Below, one piece after another: positions 8,689 to 15,434 of a stretch of 51,347 nucleotides of DNA. How positions within the stretch are numbered: the stretch's first letter is position 1; each line of letters begins with the position of its first letter. A program made the position numbers and the translations under genes. Source of the DNA: an uncultured Bacteroides sp. GTDB taxonomy: Bacteria > Bacteroidota > Bacteroidia > Bacteroidales > Bacteroidaceae. Location of the stretch: the NCBI GenBank assembly GCA_902472795.1, contig CABROZ010000001.1:1-51347 (forward strand). Reading direction: 5' to 3'. A model generated the notes under the pieces. The model did not search any database. It was given only the letters and a program-made list of their open reading frames with translations, and was not told where the DNA came from.

Positions 8689-8704
8689 TGTATTCTTTAA
8701 ACCA

Positions 8705-8800
8705 ATGACGAAAATGGAAATGACGACACGACGTTTGCCCGAGCTGAAGCAACGGCAATTACCGGCTGCTTGCCGCGAAGAAGTTCAGGCTTTGCTCTGA
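8705..8800 (+). other. Probable displaced 5' end of the helicase gene (frame +2)
   Basis: From ATG 8705 (or 8714, 8720) a frame encodes about 31 residues ending REEVQALL, then stops at TGA 8798-8800. The main helicase frame, one base offset, continues directly with LKEVYGYEQF at 8797. A single-base or two-base correction near 8792-8799 would fuse them into one normal-looking N-terminus. This is either a true mutation, a sequencing error or recoding; an independent short leader ORF is the less likely alternative. Confidence 0.5.
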
Positions 8801-11139
8801 AGGAAGTTTACGGATACGAGCAGTTCCGCAATCTGGAGATATACGATGACCTGTTCAGTGGAAAGAATACACTGGAAATCTCGCAAGGGCAGCTGATAGA
8901 GCATGTCATCCTCGAGGCTGAGAAAGCACAGCAGGACGACGGGGCTGTAGAGAATCTTTTGCTGACCGCGCCTACGGGTTCGGGTAAGTCGTTGTTGTTT
9001 CAGTTGCCCGCCATTTACCTGGGGCGCCGCTACGGACAGCTGACCATTGTCGTTTCGCCGTTGAAGGCACTGATTGTCGATCAGGTGGAGAGTCTGCAGG
9101 AATTAGGTTACACGCGTGTGGCCTATGCTTCGTCCGACCTGTCGCCCGAGCAGAAGGCCGAGGTGTACAGACAGGTGCGCGAGGGCGATATCGACCTGTT
9201 CTATCTGTCGCCCGAGTTGCTGCTGTCGTACGACATCAAGCACTTTATCGGCGATCGCCGCATCGGGATGGTCGTTGTGGACGAGGCGCATACGGTGACT
9301 ACCTGGGGCAAGGAGTTTCGTGTGGACTATTGGTTCCTGGGGCGTTACCTGAAAGGGCTGAAGCAGAGCCTTGGATACGGCTTCCCGCTGTTTGCCCTGA
9401 CGGCGACAGCCGTGTGGAATCCGACAGGAAGAAACGACATGGTGTTCGAGACCATCCGTTCGTTGCAGATGGAACCCTGCGTGGTGTACGTCGGTACGGT
9501 GAAGCGCAGCAACATCGGTTTCGACATCCGTCAGATGACGATTGAAGAGGGCGAAACCTACGACAAGGCCAAGCAACGTGTTGTTTCCGGTCGGATCGAG
9601 GACTATCTGGACGGGCATAAGACTTTGCTTTACTATCCGTTTGCCGGCGGCATCGACATGCGGCTGAAGAGTTGGGTACGTTCGTGCGACTGGCATCTGG
9701 TGGCGTCATATTATGGTAAAAAGGATAAGGAGCAGAAGGCTGCCATCGTGCAGGAATTCAAGGAAGGCACCAAGAAGCTGATTGTGGCCACGAAGGCTTT
9801 CGGCATGGGAGTAGATATCAGCGACATTGACCGTGTTTATCACGTAGCACCTTCGAGCACGTTTGTCGATTATATTCAGGAGATCGGACGTGCCGCGCGC
9901 GACGCCGATGTGCAAGGCATTGCGGCAACCGATTTCCACGAACGCGACTTCTACTACATGAAGCGTCTGCACCAGTTGGGAAACATTGCCCAGGAACAGC
10001 TGGTACTGATTTTGCGTAAGCTGATGGAGGTATATCACATGAAAGGCGAGAAGCCGGAAGTGATGGTTTCGTTGTCCGATTTCGAGTTCGTAGTGAAGCT
10101 GCCGCGTACGAAGAACAAGCTGGAGTACGAGTCCGAATTGGGGCAGCTCATCAAGACAGCCCTGTTGTGGCTCGAAGACGATCTGTCTGCCCGTTTCGGA
10201 CACAACCTGCTGGATGTAAGTCCGCAGAATCTGCTGACCGAGGGCTATGTGCAGGACAAAATGGGTGATGCCTTTGCCCGCGAGTTCCACGATTATCTGA
10301 CTCCGGTCGAAGGAGAGGCCGATGTCTATCGGGTACGCCTGAACGACCTGTGGGAAGAGCGTTTCCCCGAGTTGGGATACAAAGAGTTCAAGCAGAAGTT
10401 GGGCAACGGAACGTTGTGGGAAGGTTCGCGTGCCGTGGCGGTAGGCAGACACGACGTATTGCTGAAAGAAGACGCAGCCGAAATACGCCGACGGCTCGAT
10501 GCCTTGTTTGGCAGCCTGAAGGCGCTGCTGACCGACAAGCTGCGCAAGACGAAAGGGCGTTTCGACGAAGAAGAGCTGCGCGCAGTCTTCGCCGAACACG
10601 ACATGGATGTCCGTTCCGCCAAGCGCTTTATCGGTTCGTTGCTGGAATCGCGCACCGAAGAAGGCCGTAGCGTCAGCTACATCAGCAGTGTGAAGAAGAA
10701 AGAATCCAACGAGCTTTCGTTCACGGTGACCAAGGGCTTCGACCTGCTGCTGTCGCGTTATCAGAAGTTGTTCGCACAGCGCATCACGGGTTGCAAGGGC
10801 GATAAGTTGGTGTTCTACACGACTCCTTTCTCCGACCTGAACATGCTGCTGAACCTGCTTTCCATGCTGAATTGCTTGTCGTTCAGTGTTGAGGGTGGTG
10901 GGACTCCTTGCGTACAGATTCGCTTTAACGACCCCGAAACCTTGTTGCAGTTGGCTTCGACCGACGACTACCGTAACCTGATTTTAGACAACAACGAACT
11001 GATTTTCGAGGAACAGATCGAGCTGTTTACCCTCTTCTTCGGTTCCGCTGACTTGACCGACGAGCAGCGCTGGAGTCTGATTGAAGATTACTTCACCGGC
11101 TCTACCGTGGACGAACTGAAGAAAAAATATCTGTCGTAA
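8770..11139 (+). CDS. RecQ-like superfamily 2 DNA helicase
   Basis: The open frame encodes 789 residues but begins only with a TTG at 8770. There is no in-frame ATG before the Walker A motif, so the true 5' end is probably in another frame (see 8705-8800). The N-terminal ATPase domain has Walker A APTGSGKS, the DEAH box VVVDEAHT and a SAT-like ALTATA motif. The second helicase domain has the motif V-VI segments KAFGMGVDISDIDRVYH and QEIGRAARD typical of RecQ. The long C-terminal half (about residues 420-789) does not look like a standard RecQ zinc/HRDC tail, so it belongs to a RecQ-related subfamily. It would unwind DNA using ATP in the cytoplasm, presumably in repair or recombination. Upstream promoter is on the same strand; the GNAT gene is convergent. 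Confidence 0.82.
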   Translation: MPRRSSGFALKEVYGYEQFRNLEIYDDLFSGKNTLEISQGQLIEHVILEAEKAQQDDGAVENLLLTAPTGSGKSLLFQLPAIYLGRRYGQLTIVVSPLKALIVDQVESLQELGYTRVAYASSDLSPEQKAEVYRQVREGDIDLFYLSPELLLSYDIKHFIGDRRIGMVVVDEAHTVTTWGKEFRVDYWFLGRYLKGLKQSLGYGFPLFALTATAVWNPTGRNDMVFETIRSLQMEPCVVYVGTVKRSNIGFDIRQMTIEEGETYDKAKQRVVSGRIEDYLDGHKTLLYYPFAGGIDMRLKSWVRSCDWHLVASYYGKKDKEQKAAIVQEFKEGTKKLIVATKAFGMGVDISDIDRVYHVAPSSTFVDYIQEIGRAARDADVQGIAATDFHERDFYYMKRLHQLGNIAQEQLVLILRKLMEVYHMKGEKPEVMVSLSDFEFVVKLPRTKNKLEYESELGQLIKTALLWLEDDLSARFGHNLLDVSPQNLLTEGYVQDKMGDAFAREFHDYLTPVEGEADVYRVRLNDLWEERFPELGYKEFKQKLGNGTLWEGSRAVAVGRHDVLLKEDAAEIRRRLDALFGSLKALLTDKLRKTKGRFDEEELRAVFAEHDMDVRSAKRFIGSLLESRTEEGRSVSYISSVKKKESNELSFTVTKGFDLLLSRYQKLFAQRITGCKGDKLVFYTTPFSDLNMLLNLLSMLNCLSFSVEGGGTPCVQIRFNDPETLLQLASTDDYRNLILDNNELIFEEQIELFTLFFGSADLTDEQRWSLIEDYFTGSTVDELKKKYLS

Positions 11140-11150
11140 GAGAGAGGTGG

Positions 11151-11657
11151 CTATCTTTGCGGATTGCCGCACTTCTGATAGGCAAGCCGTTCGTCACCGT
11201 TCAGCAGGTAGATGATGCCGCAATAGCTGAATCCGTGTTTGGTCAGGATGTGTTGCAGGATGCTGTTGTCGCGATGGGTATCGGCCCGCAGATTCGGTAT
11301 CTGACGATAGCACCAGTCTAAACAGGCGGCAGCTACTCCTTTGCTCGCTTCGGTGCTTGCCAGCCGGTGTATGGTGGCGTAGGGCTGTACGTCGTCCACC
11401 CAGGCTCCTTCGTAGATGCAGGTATATGTCGGGTCTTTGCCGGGGATGAAAGAGAATGTACCTATGATTTCCTGTTCATCGTCAAGGCAGACGTAGCTAT
11501 GTCCGTTTTCGATGTCGCGGCGTACAATGTCCATGCCCGGATAGCCTCCTGTCCATTGCTTCATGTTGCCGTTTTTCCGCATGATGCGTTTGGCTTGTTC
11601 GAAGATGGGCATCAGCAGGTCAATTTCTTCAGGTCGGGTTTGTCTGATGGTTATCAT
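11151..11657 (-). CDS. GNAT-family N-acetyltransferase
   Basis: A 168-residue protein from ATG 11657 (MITIRQTRPEEID); the frame extends three codons to a TTG that I do not favour. The N-terminal IRxTRPEEIDLLMPIF beta-alpha start and the central DDEQEIIGTFSFI strand pair are typical GNAT features. The C-terminal region (RADTHRDNSILQHILTKHGF) matches the usual acetyl-CoA acetyltransferase end, where D-T-H-xDN followed by a G-F strand is common. The substrate is not predictable. Its stop lies 12 bp from the stop of the convergent helicase. A perfect inverted repeat covers its promoter region. Confidence 0.85.
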   Translation of the reverse strand: MITIRQTRPEEIDLLMPIFEQAKRIMRKNGNMKQWTGGYPGMDIVRRDIENGHSYVCLDDEQEIIGTFSFIPGKDPTYTCIYEGAWVDDVQPYATIHRLASTEASKGVAAACLDWCYRQIPNLRADTHRDNSILQHILTKHGFSYCGIIYLLNGDERLAYQKCGNPQR

Positions 11658-11669
11658 ATTGCGCAAATG

Positions 11670-11728
11670 TTTTCGGGTTGCAAAGTTATCCTATTATTTG
11701 TAATGGCGGACGTTTTGCAACCCGAAAA
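11670..11728. repeat. Perfect 15-bp inverted repeat across GNAT promoter
   Basis: TTTTCGGGTTGCAAA at 11670-11684 is matched by its exact complement at 11714-11728, with a 29-nt spacer. The left arm overlaps the GNAT -7 box. It also lies downstream of the minus-strand sulfatase stop (11759), so it may be a terminator of that gene or an operator for the GNAT gene. Confidence 0.6.
11681..11688 (-). promoter_or_regulatory. -7 promoter box for GNAT gene
   Basis: On the minus strand this reads TAACTTTG, an exact TAnnTTTG match, 23 bp upstream of the start codon at 11657. No clear -33 element is seen. Confidence 0.5.
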
Positions 11729-11758
11729 GAAGTCTGTCAAGGCTGGGGAGCTGAAGTC

Positions 11759-13309
11759 TTACTCGTTCGGATACGGAATCAGTTCGCCCGACGAGCGATA
11801 CGACGGACGTTGGGCATCCCGTTCCTTCAGATAACGGGTCAGTTCGTCAGCCAGTTCCCTGACCTTCTCGGGCATGCTGTCTGCCAGATTGTTCTGTTCG
11901 CCGATGTCTTCTTTCACGTTGTAAAGGCGGCACTGGCGGTTCTCCCAGGTGTATATCAGGTGATAGTCGCCTTTCAGGATGGCCGAATAGGCGCCATAGC
12001 CTTCTTCCTTGTTCTGGGTTTCGCCCCACAGGTTGGGGAAGTGCCACACGATGGGACGTTCGTACCGCTTTTCAGGGTGTTTCAGCACCTCTGCGAAACT
12101 GATTCCGTCGATGGTCTGCAGGGTGTGATATTGCTCTACACCGGCCATCTCGAGAATGGTGGGGAAGAAGTCTTCTATCATAACACGCTGGTCGTTCTGT
12201 GTGTTGCCTTGTGTCACTCCGGGCCAATAGACCATCATCGGTTCGCGTACGCCGCCCATGAAGGCCGAGCCTTTGCCGGCACGTGCCGGATAGTTCTGGT
12301 CGCGGTTGGCACGTCCCTGGCGGGAGTTGTTCAGCCCTTGTCCGCCATTGTCGGACATGAACAGCAGGATGGTGTTCTTGGCTACTTCCGGATTTTGTTC
12401 CAGATAGTCGAGGATATCGCCCAGACTTTTGTCCATACCTTCTACTAAGGCGGCATAACGGACTTCTTTGTCGTTCAGTGTGTCGTTCAGCTGCTTGTCG
12501 AACCGTCCCCGGTAGTTGGGGCTGAAGCGTTTGTCTTCGTCGTAAGGAGCATGTACGGCGTAGTGCGACATGTACAGGTAGAAGGGTTTCTTCTTCTCGA
12601 CGGCCTTTTGCATGGCCATCAGTGCTTCGCGTGTCAGTGCTTCGGTCAGGAAGATGTCTTGTCCGTGATACTTCTCCAGTCCGTGAACGGCAAAGCGCGA
12701 GCCTTGTCCGAAGCTTTTGGTTCCCAAATAGCTGCCGGGTGCCCCGTTAGGTCCGCCGGCAATGTTTACGTCGAAACCCATTGTTGACGGATCGGCTCCG
12801 GGAGTAGTGCGTGCGCCGAAGTGGGCTTTTCCGCAGTGTATGGTGTAATAGCCGTGATCCTTCAGCACTTGGGGCAGGGAAGTGATAGGGGTGGAATTGT
12901 TGATTTTGCCGGCAGTGCTGTCCGGCTGTATGCCGTTGTAGTTCCATTGCGGCAGGCTGATGACTTCGCTCTTGGCGTCGGTCTGTTGGTCAAGTTCCAG
13001 TGTCCAGTTGGTCACTCTGTGTCGCGAGGCGTTCATGCCCGACATCAGGCTGCATCTTGTCGGTGAAGAAATGGCGCAGGCATAAGCTTCGGTAAAGCGG
13101 ACACCCATTTGTGCCAGCCGTTCCATGTTGGGGGTACGGAAACGCTGGTTCAGGTTGCTCCGCTCGTTGTTGTAGAAGGGTACGGAGGTGTCTTGCCAGC
13201 CCATGTCATCTACCAGAAACATGATGATGTTGGGGGAAGTGGTGGTTTGAGCTGTTGAGGCCAGTGCTCCAAACAGCAGGCACGGTGTAGTAATGAATAG
13301 TCTTTTCAT
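11759..13309 (-). CDS. S1-family sulfatase, serine type (candidate S1_15)
   Basis: A 516-residue protein from ATG 13309 (MKRLFITT), chosen because a signal peptide starts there and ends near ASTAQ (residue 21); the open frame upstream lacks such features. Likely periplasmic. The formylglycine motif is S81-S-P-T-R85 followed by CSLMSG, so the catalytic residue derives from serine and needs anSME maturation. Metal-binding DDMGWQD is at residues 34-40, and the DNGG segment is in the C-terminal half. The DDMGWQDTSVPF start and the overall length recall S1_15 enzymes (6-O-sulfated galactose or GalNAc), but that subfamily call is from memory. It diverges from the 13503 sulfatase over a 193-bp shared region and is presumably co-regulated with the PUL. 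Confidence 0.88.
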   Translation of the reverse strand: MKRLFITTPCLLFGALASTAQTTTSPNIIMFLVDDMGWQDTSVPFYNNERSNLNQRFRTPNMERLAQMGVRFTEAYACAISSPTRCSLMSGMNASRHRVTNWTLELDQQTDAKSEVISLPQWNYNGIQPDSTAGKINNSTPITSLPQVLKDHGYYTIHCGKAHFGARTTPGADPSTMGFDVNIAGGPNGAPGSYLGTKSFGQGSRFAVHGLEKYHGQDIFLTEALTREALMAMQKAVEKKKPFYLYMSHYAVHAPYDEDKRFSPNYRGRFDKQLNDTLNDKEVRYAALVEGMDKSLGDILDYLEQNPEVAKNTILLFMSDNGGQGLNNSRQGRANRDQNYPARAGKGSAFMGGVREPMMVYWPGVTQGNTQNDQRVMIEDFFPTILEMAGVEQYHTLQTIDGISFAEVLKHPEKRYERPIVWHFPNLWGETQNKEEGYGAYSAILKGDYHLIYTWENRQCRLYNVKEDIGEQNNLADSMPEKVRELADELTRYLKERDAQRPSYRSSGELIPYPNE

Positions 13310-13375
13310 AGATATCTGATGATGATTTTGGATAATTGACGGCTTTAATACAATAAGTTGTAGTTGAAAACGCTC

Positions 13376-13383
13376 CAAATATA
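13376..13383 (-). promoter_or_regulatory. -7 promoter box for the 13309 sulfatase
   Basis: On the minus strand the sequence is TATATTTG, an exact TAnnTTTG match, giving a leader of about 60 nt. Confidence 0.55.
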
Positions 13384-13405
13384 CGATTAAAACACACGTA
13401 AATCT

Positions 13406-13474
13406 CTGTTTACAAACATATCTTGCACCGCAATTTAAGTTCTTTAACAAGAATACTTTCTGCTGTTCACAAAC
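13406..13474. repeat. 12-bp direct repeats in divergent sulfatase promoter region
   Basis: CTGTTTACAAAC (13406-13417) and CTGTTCACAAAC (13463-13474) agree at 11 of 12 bases. One lies upstream of each of the two divergent -7 boxes. They are candidate sites for a shared activator. Confidence 0.45.
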
Positions 13475-13481
13475 AATTTGC

Positions 13482-13489
13482 TACCTTTA
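13482..13489 (+). promoter_or_regulatory. Near-consensus -7 box for the 13503 sulfatase
   Basis: TACCTTTA differs from TAnnTTTG only at the last base and ends 13 bp before the start codon at 13503. Confidence 0.4.
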
Positions 13490-13502
13490 TTTTCCAAATC
13501 TG

Positions 13503-15041
13503 ATGATTCCTCGTATGAAAAGTAAAACGTCCTTTCTTTTAGGCTCTTTGCTGCTTTGTGGCACGAGCCTCTATGCGCAAAAACAGCAGCGCCCCAACAT
13601 TGTATTCATCTTGTGCGACGATATGGGTTACGGTGATCTTGCCTGTTACGGTCAGCCTTATATCAATACCCCCCACATCGACCGTATGGCGGCCGAAGGA
13701 ATGCGGTTTACACAAGCTTATGCCGGCAGTCCGGTCAGTGCGCCGTCGCGTGCCACTCTGATGACCGGACAACATTCGGGACATTGTCTGGTGCGGGGCA
13801 ATAAGGAATACTGGCCTCAAAGCCCGGTTGTGATGTACGGTGAGAATAAAGACTACAGCGTAGTAGGGCAGATGCCTTATGACCCGCAACACATCATTCT
13901 GCCCGAGATCATGAAACGTAACGGATATATGACCGGCATGTTTGGCAAGTGGGCCGGCGGTTACGAGGGGTCGGCATCTACGCCCGATAAGCGTGGCATC
14001 GACGAATACTATGGTTACATCTGTCAGTTTCAAGCCCACTTGTACTACCCTAACTTCCTGAACCGTTACAGCAAGGCTATGGGCGACACGGCAGTGGTGC
14101 GTGAAGTGATGGAAGACAATATCCGGTATCCAATGTTCGGGCGTGATTATTATAAGCGTCCGCAATACTCTGCCGACATCATCCACCGCAAGGCTTTGGA
14201 GTGGCTCGACAAACAGGACGGGAAGCAGCCTTTCATGGGCATCTTCACCTATACATTGCCCCATGCTGAACTGGTGCAGCCCGACGACTCCATTCTGCAG
14301 GGGTATAAGAAGAAATTCTTTGTGGACAAAACCTGGGGCGGGCAGGAAGGCAGCCGCTATAATGCCACGATACATACCCATGCCCAGTTTGCCGCCATGA
14401 TTACCCGGCTGGATTCGTATGTGGGCGAGATACTGGACAAACTGAAAGAAAAAGGGTTGGATGAAAACACCATTGTGGTCTTCACCAGCGATAACGGTCC
14501 ACACGAAGAGGGTGGTGCCGATCCGACCTTCTTTGGCAGAGACGGCAAACTGCGCGGATTGAAACGCCAGTGCTACGAGGGCGGTATCCGCATTCCTTTT
14601 ATTGTCCGCTGGCCCGGAAAGGTGGAAGCAGGTGCCGTATGCGACCATCAGTTGGCTTTCTACGATGTGATTCCGACCTTCTGTGAGCTGATTGGCGACA
14701 AGAAGTTCCCCAAGAAGTATCTGAACAAGAAGCTGGAGGGAGATTGTTTCGACGGTATCTCGTTTGCACCCGTGCTGACGGGAAACGGAGAGGCTCAACA
14801 GAAGCACGATTTTCTGTATTGGGAGTTTCACGAGACCGACCAGATTGGTGTACGCATGGGCGACTGGAAGATGGTGGTGAAAAAAGGAGTGCCTCATTTG
14901 TACAATCTTGCTACCGATATCCACGAAGACAAGGATGTAGCGGAGCAGCATCCGGACATTGTTCGTCGGATGAAAGACATTATCCGTACGGAGCACCGTC
15001 CCAGTGCCGATTTCAAGATTACGTTACCGTCGTTCGATTGA
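13503..15041 (+). CDS. S1-family sulfatase, serine type (candidate S1_16)
   Basis: A 512-residue protein; the ATG at 13515 (MKSKTS) is an equally good start in front of the signal peptide, which ends around LYAQ (residue 26). Likely periplasmic. The formylglycine motif is S79-A-P-S-R83 followed by ATLMTG. The metal-site CDDMGYGD lies at residues 38-45, and the second-half SDNGPHEEGG segment carries further metal and sulfate contacts. The GQHSGHCLVRGN segment after the active site recalls galactose/GalNAc-4-O-sulfatases of S1_16, though I could not test this. It is the only plus-strand member of the cluster, diverging from the 13309 sulfatase and converging on the end of the PUL operon. Confidence 0.88.
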   Translation: MIPRMKSKTSFLLGSLLLCGTSLYAQKQQRPNIVFILCDDMGYGDLACYGQPYINTPHIDRMAAEGMRFTQAYAGSPVSAPSRATLMTGQHSGHCLVRGNKEYWPQSPVVMYGENKDYSVVGQMPYDPQHIILPEIMKRNGYMTGMFGKWAGGYEGSASTPDKRGIDEYYGYICQFQAHLYYPNFLNRYSKAMGDTAVVREVMEDNIRYPMFGRDYYKRPQYSADIIHRKALEWLDKQDGKQPFMGIFTYTLPHAELVQPDDSILQGYKKKFFVDKTWGGQEGSRYNATIHTHAQFAAMITRLDSYVGEILDKLKEKGLDENTIVVFTSDNGPHEEGGADPTFFGRDGKLRGLKRQCYEGGIRIPFIVRWPGKVEAGAVCDHQLAFYDVIPTFCELIGDKKFPKKYLNKKLEGDCFDGISFAPVLTGNGEAQQKHDFLYWEFHETDQIGVRMGDWKMVVKKGVPHLYNLATDIHEDKDVAEQHPDIVRRMKDIIRTEHRPSADFKITLPSFD

Positions 15042-15150
15042 CGGGGGGAGACGTGTCTATCCGGGTTGGCCTTTGTCTTTTACGGAAGTGAATTCTGATT
15101 GTCAGAGGCCTCAGTCGGTGCGTGTTTTTTTCCCGGTTGGCGCCTTGTTT

Positions 15151-15230
15151 TGCAACAGTTAATGCAGTGCTGCTGCATAGTTGATGCAGAGGTACTGCAA
15201 CAGTTGGTGCAGCCGGGCTACACAGTTAGG
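15151..15230. repeat. 22-23-bp tandem repeat, 3.5 units
   Basis: Units at 15151-15173, 15174-15195, 15196-15218 and a partial one at 15219-15230 share TGCA(ac)AGTTxxTGCAG. Each unit contains TGCA twice. The units abut directly with no spacers, so this is not a CRISPR array. Confidence 0.65.
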
Positions 15231-15299
15231 ATACGGTGATGGCGTTAGCTATTCGTTTCAGAGGGGGGGAGGAACCTGTAAGACCTTATAATAAATAGA

Positions 15300-15324
15300 A
15301 GGATATGCCGAAGCGACATATCCT
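15300..15324 (-). terminator. Hairpin at end of PUL operon
   Basis: AGGATATG (15300-15307) pairs with CATATCCT (15317-15324). In the minus-strand RNA the stem extends by a G-U and two G-C pairs to a 3-nt loop and is followed by TTCTATTT. It lies 110 bp downstream of the last PUL gene. Confidence 0.45.
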
Positions 15325-15434
15325 CCTGAAAGAAAAGTTTCTACCCATGTGTGCCCTGCTCTCTGATATATAGTCTAATACCCATTTACAATTACAATAA
15401 TATGCCAGGGCGCTTACGCTACGAAAACTCTGAT

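Larger units (their letters stand above)
7938..8704. other. Long non-coding stretch with palindromic repeats
   Basis: This 767-bp region between the LRR gene and the helicase holds the upstream region of the LRR gene, two GC-rich palindromic repeats (8516-8597) and a helicase promoter box at 8681-8688. An open frame at 8307-8708 has no homology-like or signal features and contains the repeats, so I do not call it a gene. Confidence 0.5.
15042..15434. other. Convergent intergenic region with tandem repeats
   Basis: This 393-bp gap between convergent genes contains the tandem repeat at 15151-15230 and a hairpin at 15300-15324. I see no ORF worth calling and no RNA gene. Confidence 0.5.

Noticed and set aside
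8307..8708. Possible 133-residue ORF upstream of the helicase
   Set aside because: It contains the palindromic repeats, overlaps the helicase promoter and has no recognisable features.
13539..14996. 485-residue antisense ORF in a sulfatase gene
   Set aside because: The opposite strand encodes an intact sulfatase with signal peptide and active-site motifs.
15151..15230. Possible CRISPR array
   Set aside because: Units of 22-23 bp follow each other with no unique spacers, and no cas genes are present.
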